A stretch of 64,000 nucleotides of DNA from Crotophaga sulcirostris (Eukaryota > Chordata > Aves > Cuculiformes > Crotophagidae). Every line of letters starts with the position of its first letter. Within the stretch, counting starts at the first letter, position 1. The stretch lies in assembly GCA_013397455.1 (NCBI GenBank), contig VYZB01000026.1, forward strand, positions 1,689,139-1,753,138, in the 5' to 3' direction. A program made the translations under genes and the position numbers. This document shows, in pieces, positions 37,666 through 50,615 of this stretch. A model generated the notes under the pieces. It was not told where the DNA came from. It saw only the letters and a list, made by a program, of their open reading frames with translations, and did not search any database.

Positions 37666-40600
37666 TGGTCTCACTTCTTTCCTTTAGAGTTGTACTGGGA
37701 AACAAACATTATAAAATATCTTCCTTTAATACAAATAAAATGTAAAATATAAATGATCAGTTTTAAAACTGTACCCTTTACAGACTACAATAAAGAAGTG
37801 TATAAAAGTCTCAACTTTATAAAACAAAAATCACAGAAAAAAAGAATCAATACCAATATTTCAAACCAACTCTAAAATTATAAAGAAGACACAAAAGTCC
37901 CAAAGGGAACTTAAATGGTTCTTGGCTGTGCTATTACTTCAAAGATACAGTGGAAAAAAATCTCATCCTCACAGGCCTTTTATCCTAAAGGATACAGACA
38001 AAGGGGAAGATATGAAATCCAACCCCACAGAAGGAAGGAAATATTGATTGCTAATTTTATATGTTATTAATGTATTTATTAGGTATATGCATTGTATCAT
38101 TGACTCAAATTACCTATCAAGTCCTGTCTATGTTGCAGTTTGTACAGTCTGATCTTGATTAAAGGCAAGATGCTGTACAAGAATATAAAAACTGATGTGT
38201 TTGCAGTACAATGTTTAAAATTTTTGTTCTAATAAATCCCTCTGAGTTTTTTTTTCAGCCAGTTGTCTCCACCAACTGGAACACTTATTTAAATACCTAC
38301 CATAAAAATTCATAGCTAAGTGAGCTGGAGAAAAATAATAAATGGTTATCACACACTGTCTATATAAGCCATCATTTGTAGGACTATTGGGAGGGCTACC
38401 TTTAATTATATTATTCACATGGCTTAGTGAGTGCAGCCTGTTCAGAAAGGCACAACATAAAGGTAAAGAACAGAAAACCAACCCTTATTTCACATGACAG
38501 TTTTTCTTGTAATCACCTTTGAATTAAAAACATTTGTCAGATGGTTATTTTCATTTAATCTGAGAGTTGGGAGAGTTTTGTCCTTGTTTCTAAGGATGGT
38601 GATTTTCAAACTTAACTGTAGAAGCCTGCAGGAAAAGAGAATCTTTCAAAAAAGATTCTTTTGACAAGCTTCTTGTGACATGGCTTTCTCATAAAGTGAC
38701 TGTCCACTTCCTTTGTACCTTCTGTAATGAAAATCAAAATAGAGAGGACACTGCACAACAACAGGGGACATCGGACTAACTACAGTGACAAGAGGCACTA
38801 GGCAAAGCTATTGGTTTTACAGACCTCAGAAAAGTCCTTGATAAGTGTCTGGAGGAATAAGACCCTGTGGACTCACCCAGGGAAAAGGAGCTCTGTCAAG
38901 CTGTACAAACAGAACCAGAATTAAAGTTTTGGGATGAATCCTTTATTCCACTAAGTTCAGTGAATAAAATGCACGTTTTTCTTGCTGATCTTCTGGGTTC
39001 ATATTCATAGCCATACACAATGGAAAATTCAGACTGAGGAGCTAATATGAGTAGAGACAAGATAGCCTCATATTCACTAGAAAGTAAAATTAAAAAAAAA
39101 AATAAAAAGGAAAAACTGACTCATGTTCAAATGGTGCCTGTGAGAAATGTCCTGGGGCAACTCAGACTGTATCCATGAGGTTTAAAAAATGGAAGTTGAG
39201 TCTAACCGCATTTGGAAGCAGACTTTCAGAGCAGATTCAGGAGCCTGAAGTTTGACTTCCTTAGCATCACTCATATATCTGCATGTTCCCTACTCACACT
39301 GATGGAAGATAACAATGTTTCAACATATCTACCCTATATAGCATTGCAAGCACGTGTTATTTCAGTACCATGGCCCAAGTGATATTTTTTTATTATTTTC
39401 TTTCTGCCAAAGCATGCCATGTCTATTAATTCTAACACATAGAGATCATCTCCCATTGGCTCTTGAAAGCATTATGAAACAGGGCTATAAAAACCACTGA
39501 TTAATAATTCTTAGTCTTGTTTCATTCTTGGCATTAATGTTCCCTAATACTTATCTTAAACAGTTGACTTTACTTTCACCATGACACACTGGAGGGAAAT
39601 TAAATCCTATTCTTTTATCTGTCTAAGGGCCAACATAGCAGTGGAGTATATGACACAATACATAGTGTTTACAACCCATTAAACACTGGAGCAATTTTCA
39701 TCCAATCCAGTGTCCAGGAATTCCATCGTTGCTTGAGATTGGACTGAATCAGAACTCCAAATCTCTCAAGCTGCACTTCTTAGAGGGTTTAAAATTGAAA
39801 TGTATATTGTTCAGACTAGAGGTCAGATCAAACTCAGAAACAGTGAAAATACACAATCTCAGCCATTATTTTGGGGTCAAAAATTGAGTCAGCAGGCTGT
39901 AAGATTTTGACACAGTAGACTTTTTGTTTATTCCAGAACATAACAAAAAGACAAACAAACAACAAAATAAGAAGATTACGCTGACTATACTGAAATGGGA
40001 GAATTTGTTTTTGTAGGATTTTTTCTTGTTTTCCTGCGAAGTTGTTAGAGATTTGACCTGAAGCTTGAAAATTTCAGGATTCCCTTTTTGGTGCACAACA
40101 AATTTAGAAACTACAAAAAGGAAATGGATACAAAGTTAAAACCACAGTATTGTAATAATTCCACAGAGAAGTTTTTGGTTTGGTAGATTTTGGGGTTTTT
40201 TTTCATGCAAAAAACTAGCTAGAACTGTGCCGGATTTAATGGCCCACAAGGTGAAAACTTTGAATAAGTAAAGAGCAATCTTTAGTGAGAGAGAGGCTGT
40301 ATTAATGTAACTTTCTAGGCAGTGGAAATGACAGTATTTGTTGGGGAAAAAAAATAAAAAGGCAATTTTTTAAAGTTCTTTTCTCTATGAATTGGATAGG
40401 TAAAGCTACTTACATAATTTCTAGAAAGTCATGTCTGGATTAAGTTTAAAAATTTCATGGACAATATTAAGAAATAAAATGGAAAACACTCATAAAAAAG
40501 CTATAAGAATTGTCTAATATCTGAGAAACCTACCTTCTAACATGCTTGAGCTGTTGCTTATCCATGGAGGAGTTAAAAATTTTTTCTAATCAAATTCCAT

Positions 40601-41113
40601 AACAGTCTACATTAATTTGTAAAGCTGAAGTCTCTGATATCAATACAAAGACAAAATAATAGAATGTTGTAAAGATGTAATACAAAAAGTAATTTACAAT
40701 TAAAATTCCAAGCGATTTTTATCACTGAGCATGATGAATCATGGTTTAATATCAATATGATCAATTCTTCAGCACTTCAGTTCCTTTACACTGATTTGTA
40801 TTCTTTTCTCAAAATATACCGAAATTTTAAAACATGCTATGGATTAGCTGTAAGAATTTCAGAACAAAACTCTCTGTCCTAGGGTATGCAGAACCTAGGT
40901 TCTTTTGAAATTCCTACTGATTTTAGAATCACTAAGTCTTAATTCTTAATTCAGAACTGCATTTTCTGTTTATAAAAATCATGACCAGAATAGGGTCTTT
41001 GAAATCAATGTTCTTATTGTGCCAGTGGATCTAATGTAAGATCAATAGCCTCCAAAAGATTTTTCATTTCCATGCTGCATTTAATACACTGTTCTCTTTG
41101 CTGGACACTCAAA

Positions 41114-41141
41114 GAACTTTGAACTTTGAACTTTGAACTTT
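41114..41141 (+). repeat. Perfect (GAACTTT)4 heptanucleotide repeat
   Basis: Four uninterrupted 7-bp units in tandem, embedded in unique sequence. The copies are identical, so the array is young or still slipping. Confidence 0.97.
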
Positions 41142-44100
41142 ATTTGCTCCGTTACCTTTTTTCCTAAGTCAATCGTGTTGATTTGTTTTAGCAATTTCCA
41201 ATACTTTCATCTATCTGTGAGATTTGTGGTGCAAACAAACCAATTTTCTGGGTTGTCGCTCAAGTTTTTACAGGGAGATGTATCTGCAGTTGTGGTTACG
41301 GAGAGCTGAGGAACTTGAAAGGGGACCCATGAAGACACTAATTTCTTCCCTTTTTTTGATGGAAAAAGTTACTTCTGTGCTGTTTTGCTTTCTTGGTTAT
41401 CTATCTATCTGTGCTCAATATGACTTTTTTCAATTAAATGTCCATCTGCTGATGACTCCTGAATATATATGGGGGAACCTTAAAGTTGATATGGGAAAGA
41501 GGCTTTGACTCATTTCTTAGTTTTACTACAGGGCTTATTGGCGAGTTAGAATAAAATTCTCAGTTCTGTATGCTTTACTTTCCTCCTCCATAAAATGGAT
41601 TTGGAAATGTTTTCTGTGAATACTTACAGTTCTGTGATTTACTTACAGTTAGAGATGTCTGCTATCATTTCTGTTACTGTATACTTTACTGGAAAATTCA
41701 TGAGAGTGCATAAAAAGCATGAGAACAACACAGGATTTTTATTCAGCCAGGAATCCTAGCCTCTGCTCTAGTGATCATGTTCAATTGACTGAAGAGTACT
41801 ATTCCATTGCACTTTGTAACACCATAGAAAAGTGAAGAATATAATTATATTATTATCACACTTAAGAGCCCTAGCCAGGGACTTGGTATCAATACTGTTC
41901 ATTTACAAAATAGAATGGTTCCTACTCCACAGAAGTTACAATCTTAGCATAAAATAAGAGCTGACAGAGAAAGAAATCTGATGAAACAGTAAAGCAATTT
42001 AATTAATTGTGCTCTCCACCCTCCTCAGGTGCTTTGGTGCCCCATAGCACCATGAGAAATAGTGTGTGAAACCAACTTCAGTTTAAGACAGCTGAACTTA
42101 GGCATCAGCATGAAGGTGTCACCAGTGAATCAAGCATCCATGCTCCCACTGCAGCCAGGGATGTGAGGCATATTCCAAATGACCTCCAACTGCCTTTTTG
42201 TAGATGCTAGGTATCCCTTAGCATAGATACACACAAGGGGCACAGCTTACCTTTGACTGACTTTGTATCTCACTGAGATTAAAAGAAACACAGTGGTGTG
42301 AAATGGATACCAAGGAGACAAAAGCTAAACCTGAAAGATCCAGTGCTGATTCTTGCTGTGTTACTGTAAATGGTACATTTACTAATTCACGGTATATTTA
42401 TGATCACTCAGGAATGTTCTGTTCTAATGGGTAACATGAAGTAAACGGATCAATGATATCTTGTACAGAATATATGAGTCACTTTGGAACTGCCAAAGAA
42501 GATTTCATCCAGACTTTCTGCAAAGCATCAAGCACCTGATGCAAGTAGCTGCCAGGGGAAGTGACAGCTATACGTCTGGATTTTTTGAGATAAAGGAAAT
42601 GTGTTATTCTGTCCACTGCTGTAGTGTAGTGGGCCAGCTGAATGTTTCAAACCTTCCCCAGGGAAAGAAAAGAAGGCACAAAATGAAAAGTAAAGCAAAT
42701 GAGGATCTTCTTTCTGTCTACCATTTTCTATACTTTTAGGATATACATTACTCAGGACAAGAAACAGTCTATTATTGAAGGAAGATCCCAATAAAAGGAA
42801 ATGAAGAGACTTTCCTGGAGCTTCAGCAGAGTGTCTCCCACTTTTTAAGCATCAAAGGGGCAATAGAATGATTGAGAATGGAGCTAGATTATGTTTTGAG
42901 ATTGATGGTATACAAAATGCCTGTAAGGCATCAAATGGGTATTATTTTTCTGCACTAGGATTCTGCTAGTTAGAGGCGTAAATGACTAGTGAAAATGTCT
43001 AGAGAAGAACAGGAAAGAATGGTTAAAGAACTTCAGAAAACTTCCAAATATAATATGAACTTTCAGTTCTGTTGTGGTAATAAAGCCCCATTCTTATATT
43101 TCAAAAACCTTTTTAGGCCAATGAGAAACAAATAAAACTCTCAAGCAGCAGAATTGGAACCTATTTATCCCCATTTCTGATACCTTCCTTCATCCTCTTA
43201 AAAAAAAAAACCAAAACATAAAAGGACAATAGAAATCAAGTCTAACCTCATAGATTTCCCCAATATCTTGTTCAATTCCATGGTGATCAGGGGTAAAGAT
43301 TGGGGTGAGAAAGATACTGCAATAAGAAGGTGAGAGAAGCTAAGGTTCTGTATTTAGAGTTTTGGTCATGCCATGTAGTGACTAATTAGTAAAAAATCTG
43401 AGGTAATTAACTAAATAATAATTTACTATTGTAAGACATGCTACAGCTAGAACAAGATCGTATAGACACTTTTCTAATAATTATCACTTGATTCAAGCGT
43501 GAAATGCAGCCAAAGATGCACAAAACATAGCAAAACATTTGTGTCAAAAGCATTACTTCTTAATAGTGTTCCTCACACTCCCTGTTTTAAAACAGTTGCA
43601 AGTTTTTTAAACCAAATGAAACCTGAGTTACAGAAACTGTAAAATACATTCTTAAGTAGTTGGTTTTGATCAGAGTTCACACTGAATACCAAGTGTAAAG
43701 GTTTGTATAATGAAAGATTTTCTAACATTGAGAAGCTGGAGGTTAATCATTCCAATTATTTTTAAAAGCATCTTGGGAATTTGTTGAATTAACAAAAGAG
43801 ACATAGTTGAAAGTAGGGTAAAAATAGCAAGAAAATAGCAGAGATATTTTAATAAAAGTCTTGTAAAATACAGCTTATAAATGATCAAGCACTGCACATT
43901 AACCGTATATCTTAATATATTAGGTGAATTTGGTGCTGACAGGGTAGCTTTGATTTACAGACTGGAATTCAGTACAATCTGTGGCATACCAACATCTTCC
44001 ATATTCTTGCTCTAACACTGATAAATCATGGTGGGTTTTAAGTGAGGTAGAAGCTTGTGATTTTTCAGCCATCAACTCGAAGCTGCTACACCCTGATATG

Positions 44101-44236
44101 GTGCTGACATGCCCATGATTAATTGCGTGGGATTTTGTTGCACAAGGGAGGCTGAGACAGGTCCACATGCATGAAGATGTATGAGCAAGGTCTATAGCAG
44201 ATGACATGAATTGACTCCAGTGTTGAAAGTTACATT

Positions 44237-44345
44237 TGTGGAAAATAAAGAAGAGGGAGTAAGAGTAAGAGAGAAGGGAACTGGAAAAGGATTGAGAAAA
44301 GGAGTGGGAAAGGGGAAGCTCTCTGGAGGCCAGGCAGGAGGAATA
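44237..44345 (+). other. Purine-rich (GA) tract
   Basis: Strongly G+A-rich plus strand (repeated GAGAAGGG and GGAAAGGGG-like words) of about 110 bp. It generates a basic, glycine/lysine-rich frame at 44211-44414 that is not a credible gene. Confidence 0.6.
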
Positions 44346-44408
44346 ATGATAGGTGTCCAGGATGAGTGTCCTCCTGTGGGGGGTCTCCGCACTACAGCAA
44401 GAAGCAGA

Positions 44409-44436
44409 TCATGATGATGATGACAATGATGACAAT
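44409..44436 (+). repeat. (ATG)n/(ACA) trinucleotide microsatellite
   Basis: Imperfect tandem GATGATGATG units with ACAATG interruptions, short and probably not very variable. Confidence 0.85.
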
Positions 44437-47380
44437 TTTCACCCCACTTTTCTCTGAGAATTACATAGCTTTAATCAGGAATGAGTCAAGCTTCCTGTTC
44501 TTTGTTTCTGCTTGTGAAGCTATTAGCAGTGGCTGGAGCATGCTAATTAGACACAGATGTTGCACATCGGTTGGCGGTTAAGACCCTTTACATGTAGCCC
44601 TGGATAGTATTTTTCAAATGTATAACTAACTGTTATCCACTGAGATGTTACTCTTGGGATTTTGTTGTTTTATGTAACGTAGAATCTGCAAACAAAGACA
44701 TGAAGGGAAGCAAGGTGTTTCCAATGGTAGCTGCAGTCACTTCCCATGAGAAGCTGTCATATCACCACCATCAGGGGTTGGCAGGTAAAAGGTTGTGAGG
44801 GCAATAACACCTGAATTGCAGTATGGAAAAGCAAGATAAGACCCTCACAGAGACTCTGGAAAACCACTGTTACAGTACTTTAGGTGAAAGGGCACAGAAC
44901 TGCAAATTACAGGCCCTGGGCACTACCGGTGCTAAGGTATGAAGCTGTCTCTGCTACTGGGCTTCACTGCTGACCAAAGAATCCTACTTTGTCACCAGTT
45001 TGTATAATTCAAATAGTCAGTAAAAGATATTCTTCCAGGTTCTGGTCTATAAAGACGCTTATATCTTGATTCAGATGTCTATAACGGAGAGTTCTCAATC
45101 ATTGCTTACTATCCTGCAGGTGGAGGTGACAGTCCCCAGAGCTTACTCTATTTCAGTACAAACATAAATTAGGCCAGCAAACCACCTTTGCCTGTGGAGC
45201 AATCATTAGCAGCTCAGGGCAGTGGTTTCTTCAGCTACCCCACCACAGTCTTCATGAGCTGAGCTGTCTGACCTTTCTGTTTGACAGATGTAGCACAAGA
45301 GAAGAAGCAGCAGAAAGGAAAACTGAGCCATTTTCAGACTGCCTACGGCAAGCATCTTTGCCTCCAGGGACTTAGATGGAGATTAGATACTACTGTAATA
45401 AGCTTTCTCTCTGCCCTTACACAGTTTGAAAGCAGGAAGAACTACTGAAATTTGTGAAGAGTGAAGAGCCCTCTGCTTAGACACCTAGAGATCTTTTTAG
45501 CCTCAAATGATGAGATGGCATTTGCTGCTTTTGGGCATTAATTGTTGCTTTAGAATTTGTGGTTAGATTTTTCTGGTAAAGCTGGAATACAGAAAAACTT
45601 TAATTAATCTAATACTCTTCTGTTTTGTCAGCAAACATTTTAAGAAATGTATAAATAAACTTTCTGAAGAAACTGAGGTTGGGAATACAGCCCACTCCAT
45701 TTGATTTTGGGTGACTAAATCCTGAGAGGCTGTTTCAATTGAAGACATTTCTTTCTAAGAGCACATTTTTTCTTCACAGTCCTTTATTCAACTTCATTTT
45801 TATGTGTCATCTAAAGAGAATAAAGAATGCCACTTAGACTGTATCTTCCACCTGGAAAGTGTTTTTGTTGAGAGTTGACAGGGAGGAGACTTGTCCGTAA
45901 AAGAGTATGTGACACATTTAAGTCAGCTTTCATCTCTGTGGTAAATCCAGTTCTTCAGTGTTACTTCCAGGTTGTGAAATAAGAGTGAATGGCAAATATC
46001 TGGCACTGTGTTATGGGTCTAGGTGCAAAATGCTTCAAGGACACTGCAGACTATTATCTTGGAGGGAAAACAACTCTTCTGTAGACCCATCAGGTACATC
46101 AATAGCCTTCATTGTAAGATTCCAGTGGAGACTTTAGGAAATTGTCTAGCTCACTGTCACCCATCAAAAGAGGAAGGATGCTTTAAATGCAGCATCAGAA
46201 TTTGGTCTGATGACAAAGACACACTTTTAATAAGATTTATTACATATTAGTTTTACCAAGTAGTCTGTCAGCATTTTAGAAACTGAGTTCTGACACATAA
46301 AGAAATGAAAGCAGTACAGTAGGACCCAGAAGGAATTCTTAGTGCATTAAGAATAATGTTTCTTGCCATACAAACTGTTCGCAAATTCCAGTTATTGAGG
46401 TGTTCTGTGTATTTGTTCACGAGTTCATTTTCAAATGAGCAGAGGTGAGAAGACAGACATTTCAGCACACAAAAAGAATGCAAAAATCTCAAAAATGGTG
46501 CACTCCTAGCAGCATAACCCACCCACCATATGCGTCACTCGTTGCATTTATTTTTTATAATATCTAAATAATTCATTGTACTTGAGCTTTTGAAAAATAT
46601 TTTCTGCTCCATAGAAACTTGCATATTTGAGAGAATAAGTAAGTTGAAACAGAAAAATAAAAATATTACATGTGAAAATGTCCAAGCAGGAAATTTTGTC
46701 AAAATAAAATAGATTTTGTCAAAAGGCAGGATTCATCAATAAACAACCTCTCAACTGAAATTATTCAGTTTCGACAAACAATATCTCCTAGAGGAATAGT
46801 GTGTAAACAACTCTACATTCTTATGGATGCCAAGTTATGAGTCAAAGGGCAGCCGAAACATTCAAGAATCTAATTATTTTCTTTAAATTCCTGATACAGA
46901 TAGAGCCCTTAAGGAAAATTTCCTTTACAACTTGTTGTGAAGTAGGTCATCATTTAAAACCTGTGAATGACATGCTAAGCAGGAAAAGCTGAACATTTAA
47001 GGATTTTTTCACTTTCTTGGGCTGGCAACAGTTTCCTAGTACATAATGCCACAAGGGGACAGGGTGAAATAGATGGGCTTTTCTTTGTATTCAATCTATT
47101 GGACTGCTCTTTAGGTATGAGCCAACATCTATCACTCTACACTGTATTGCCCTTTGGTAAGTGCAATTTATGGCCCCTGAGTTCAAACAGGCAAAGGAAC
47201 TACTTGCAAACTAGGAGATTCAACCGCTTAGAGCTCTCAATGTGCTTTAGAAAGGAATATGTTCAGGACTGAGCATAATCCAGACATTTCTAGGCCTAAA
47301 CTAACAGTAGTTACCTGCTTTTACTGAGCTGCCATGTTCACCTTCAAATACAGCATTGAACTGCACAGCGTTGTGACACT

Positions 47381-47604
47381 AGGAAAAAGTTAGGAAAAAG
47401 CCCTTCACTGAAAGGGTAGTTAGCCATTGGAATGCACTGCCCAGGGAGATGGTGGAGTTGCCAACCCTGGAGGTGTTTAAGAGGAGATTGGATGAGGCAC
47501 TGAGTGCCATGGTTTAGATGATGGGTTGGTGTTAGTGTTGGGTTGTAGGTTGGACTCGATGATCTCAGAGGTCCTTTCCAACATCGTGATACTGAGATAC
47601 TGTG
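47381..47604 (+). mobile_element. CR1 LINE 3' end fragment with flanking 9-bp repeat
   Basis: Plus-strand CR1 3' end: codons for the ORF2 C-terminus (around 47400-47515, legible as the [34 protein letters not shown] region with some changes), the 'ggttggactcgatgatctca' core (47549-47568) and two ATACTGTG-type tail units ending at about 47604. Same subfamily as the copies at 4712 and 25786. The 9-mer TGTGACACT occurs immediately before (47372-47380) and again at the end (47601-47609), the arrangement expected of a target-site duplication, although its first bases overlap the element's own tail. The 5' edge has a small duplicated AGGAAAAAG (47381-47400). Confidence 0.95.
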
Positions 47605-49908
47605 ACACTCTGCAAAGTGCCTTGGGATAAACTGAGCACAACCAGTATTATGTGAAATGAAGCCCTCTTCCTTGCAGCTGTAGCTGACCACAAAACCTCA
47701 TCTGTTAATCCACTTTAACCATGAAAACTAAAACTGAGAAAGCTCTTACCTCATCCTATCATGCTGACATGGTTGGATTTAAGGTTTAGGATCTCAACTG
47801 AACACTACCTACAGATGAAATTACATGAAACGTGACATGTCCTCCTCAGAAGCAGAAAGGACAGGAATAAAACTGGAAGGGCTTAAATCTGTGATGCCAA
47901 AAAATGTAAATGGTTCAGACATCATGCTTAGAAGGATCTTCCAGGTGTTATTGCTCCTGGCAGTATAATGGATAGAAATATTAAACAAGCTGATAAGCAG
48001 GACAGAATGACAAAAACTGAAAGTTGTTACTTTCATTTAACAAGATGTTACTTGGTTTTTTGTTTGCTTCACTAGGTATTTGAAAGTGACCAAGACTCAT
48101 TTTCCACTAACTGGACCAGAGAAGGCACTGATGTCTTTCATTGTGCAGGACATAAGACTCTGCACTCTGTGTGCTCTGTGAGAGAGAAACTCCTGCATTA
48201 CAATATAATAGATTTTCTCAAGTTTCTAAAATGCTCACAGCACTGCACACACCCTAAATTCTTTTGCTCAAAGAAAGGCTGGATCTGGAGGCAAGAGGTG
48301 AACATCTGAAAATGGAGGTCATTCTGAACAGGAGGAATCAGCTCAGCCCACCTCAGCCTGATCTTTCACCAACACTCACTCCAGCAACTGCTTATCTATC
48401 GCTTTACCTGTTTTATGGGAAATAATGCAGAGATCAAGACAGGCAGTTTAAAACAGCACTAGAAGAAGGGCAGAAAATTCCATGTCAGTTTAGCAAATAT
48501 TGCCCACAATTATAATAAAATATTTCTACAATTGGCTTAAGTAGTTCAGCAGACTCCTGCTGCTGCTTCAGCTACTTCAAAGAAACCTTAAAGAAAAGTT
48601 ATACGCCTGAGGGAACAGATAGTTTCTATTCACATCCCATTCTGAATTTTTTCATTGTCACAGTAGCCAGTAAAAGGAATCTGCATCAATGAAAGAGAAT
48701 GGGGAGACTAAATAATTAAACCTCTTTGGAAGGAAAAATTACCTATCAGCAAGTTTACTATTTCACATAAAAAAGTATCATAGTCAAAGCCACACTGAAA
48801 TGTGACTCATCTTACTGTCAAACTCACCAGAAAACAGGAAGCAATCCACAGCCCTCAAAAAGATTGGCAAATATTTGTTAAGTAAGTTCTTAATGAGAGT
48901 AAGCAGAGATGCATGTGGTGCTGCCTCACCATCCAGGGAGACCGGTCTCTGTGGCTATAAAATGTTCTCATACCTAAAGCGAAGTAAGAAAAAATCTGGT
49001 TTTAACACAGGGATTTTTCATATCTTTGTGTAACACCAAACATCAAGACTTATTTACTATTACAGAATACTTCAATAATGCTTTTCTGATAGTTCTGTCT
49101 TCTTTTTGAAGTGCTCTGGGTGACCCACTTGTGTACAAAAGCCTCTTATGCCAGAATGCATTAGATCAGATAAGCACTTCTTTTGGACTCCTATTGGAGG
49201 TATAATCCTTCAATCTAAAATGTAGTAGAACTTCAAGCATCATCTTGAGACAGATTGAGTGATTCGTAAAGGAATACTGGTAGGAATGAATACTCAGAAG
49301 AAAGTATTCATTCATGTGCAGTAAATACTGTCCTGAAATGTGTTGTCTAAGTACAATTTTGCTACCCACTTTCCTGTTCCTCTACCTCTGGTTATGTTGT
49401 ATACTGCAAATCCTGAGAGTCAACTGTGGCAGAGTGAATGGTCAAACAAGCTTTCCTAAACTAAATTAAACGAAGAGAGATGCCTGGATCATGAATTAAA
49501 AGTAGTCTGGTCTAAAGCAGAGAGTCATGCATGACCCACACTTAGATTCACATAGCACTGACACAGAGATTTTCAATATTCTCACAGGGCTGAAACTCTC
49601 CAGTCCTTTAAAATGTGTAACATTGCTTCATGGATTCTCATATACCTCCCTTCAGAAACATTCATCTGTATTTAAGGTTGTAATTTTAATGGAAAAGTAC
49701 AAATTTAAAAGGAGGTCATCTGTTATCCCATTAGAATAGAGCATGTTCCTACCCTGTCATGATCATATTTCCCATCCTGTGGCTTCAGCATCTGTGTTTT
49801 CTCTCTGTGGCTTGTGGTAAAACCCCAGTCAAGCAAGCTTTCCCCGTACAGGCTGTGGACATCCTCTATGGATGTCAAGGAAGAGTGTGTCATAGTGGCT
49901 TTCCAGTC
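47605..49908. other. Unique AT-rich DNA, no recognised gene
   Basis: Nothing recognised on either strand; open frames are short and without known similarity. Confidence 0.6.
49904..49908 (+). repeat. Target-site duplication, left copy (CAGTC)
   Basis: Five bases directly before the LTR. They match the right copy CAGCC at 50611-50615 in four of five positions, as expected for an old 5-bp duplication. Confidence 0.5.
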
Positions 49909-50056
49909 TGTCACAGTTTAACCCCAGCTGGAATAAATTTTTCAGCAGCTAAGAAACATGCAGTTAGGCTCCCAAATTCTGCATCCCAACCCCCAGGGGA
50001 AAGGGAAAGGAAAATGAGAGGAAAAGGGCTTGTGGATTGGAAACTAAAGATACAGA

Positions 50057-50062
50057 TTTAAT
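50057..50062 (-). terminator. LTR polyadenylation signal (ATTAAA)
   Basis: ATTAAA on the minus strand, about 150 bp before the U5 end of the LTR; this placement fits the R region. Confidence 0.45.
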
Positions 50063-50063
50063 G

Positions 50064-50091
50064 AGATGATGATAATAATAGTAATAGTGAT
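50064..50091 (+). repeat. GAT/AAT microsatellite inside LTR
   Basis: Imperfect GATGATAATAATAG units, the counterpart of a trinucleotide-rich patch typical of this LTR family near its polyadenylation signal. Confidence 0.75.
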
Positions 50092-50319
50092 TAAAACAAT
50101 TGGACAGTAATGACATATGTACAAATATCCATGATCGCACCCCTACCCCACCCCTCCATGGCTCTAGGTCACCACAAATGCTGTAGAGCAGACACGGGGA
50201 ATGGGTCCACAGCCAGGAGGGAGCTGAACTCAGGAACTGGATACAGGTTTGCAATCAAACGAGGTCCTCACTGGATGCTAGTCGTCACAGAGGAGAGTGA
50301 GACCCTTGTGATCTCTCAA

Positions 50320-50326
50320 TTTTATA
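50320..50326 (-). promoter_or_regulatory. LTR TATA box
   Basis: TATAAAA on the minus strand, about 285 bp from the U3 end. Its position fits the core promoter of the LTR. Whether it is still active cannot be judged. Confidence 0.5.
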
Positions 50327-50610
50327 CCAAGTATGACGTATATAGGATGGAATCCCCTGTTGGTCAGTTTGGGGTCATCTGTCCTGAGGGCCCCTCCGTG
50401 CAGATGCAGCCTTTTTCACTAGCTAAAGAATGGTCTTAGTTACTGGAGGAATAAGCATAAACATTGACCTTTCTGCATACCAGTGTTCCATTTTATCACT
50501 TCTAGAGAGAAGCTGTCTGAAAAACATGCAGTTAACTTTCAGAAAAATGAAACTACTTTAGACTCAGGCCGAGCCACAGTCAGTCACCCCAATTAACTCA
50601 AACCATAACA

Positions 50611-50615
50611 CAGCC
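50611..50615 (+). repeat. Target-site duplication, right copy (CAGCC)
   Basis: Five bases directly after the LTR, one mismatch from the left copy CAGTC. Confidence 0.5.

Larger units (their letters stand above)
37666..47380. other. Unique AT-rich DNA, no recognised gene
   Basis: About 9.7 kb without a recognisable gene, RNA gene or transposon. Contains the (GAACTTT)4 repeat at 41114-41141, small TATC units near 41399-41412, an A run near 43200-43210, a purine-rich stretch at about 44237-44345 and an ATG-type microsatellite at 44409-44436. Open frames remain under about 95 codons. Confidence 0.6.
49909..50610 (-). mobile_element. Solo LTR of an avian endogenous retrovirus
   Basis: About 702 bp. 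On the plus strand it starts TGTCACAGTTTAACCCCAGC and ends ACCATAACA, so the minus strand runs TGTTATGG...AGCTGGGGTTAAACTGTGACA, a proper TG...CA LTR. Read on the minus strand, it has a TATA box at 50326-50320 (TATAAAA), followed by an ATTAAA polyadenylation signal at 50062-50057 and a GAT/AAT-rich patch at 50064-50091. The order of the blocks 'gtatgacgtatataggat', 'ggtcagtttggggtcatctg' and the GGGGTTAAAC terminus matches the layout of common bird ERVL-type LTRs known to me; the exact subfamily is not certain. No retroviral genes lie beside it, so it is a solo LTR. The 109-codon plus-strand frame inside it (50110-50439) is antisense to the LTR and not a gene. Confidence 0.85.

Noticed and set aside
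44211..44414. Glycine/lysine-rich frame as a small basic protein
   Set aside because: It is a by-product of a GA-rich tract.
50110..50439. 109-codon plus-strand frame as a gene
   Set aside because: Lies wholly inside the solo LTR and runs antisense to it.
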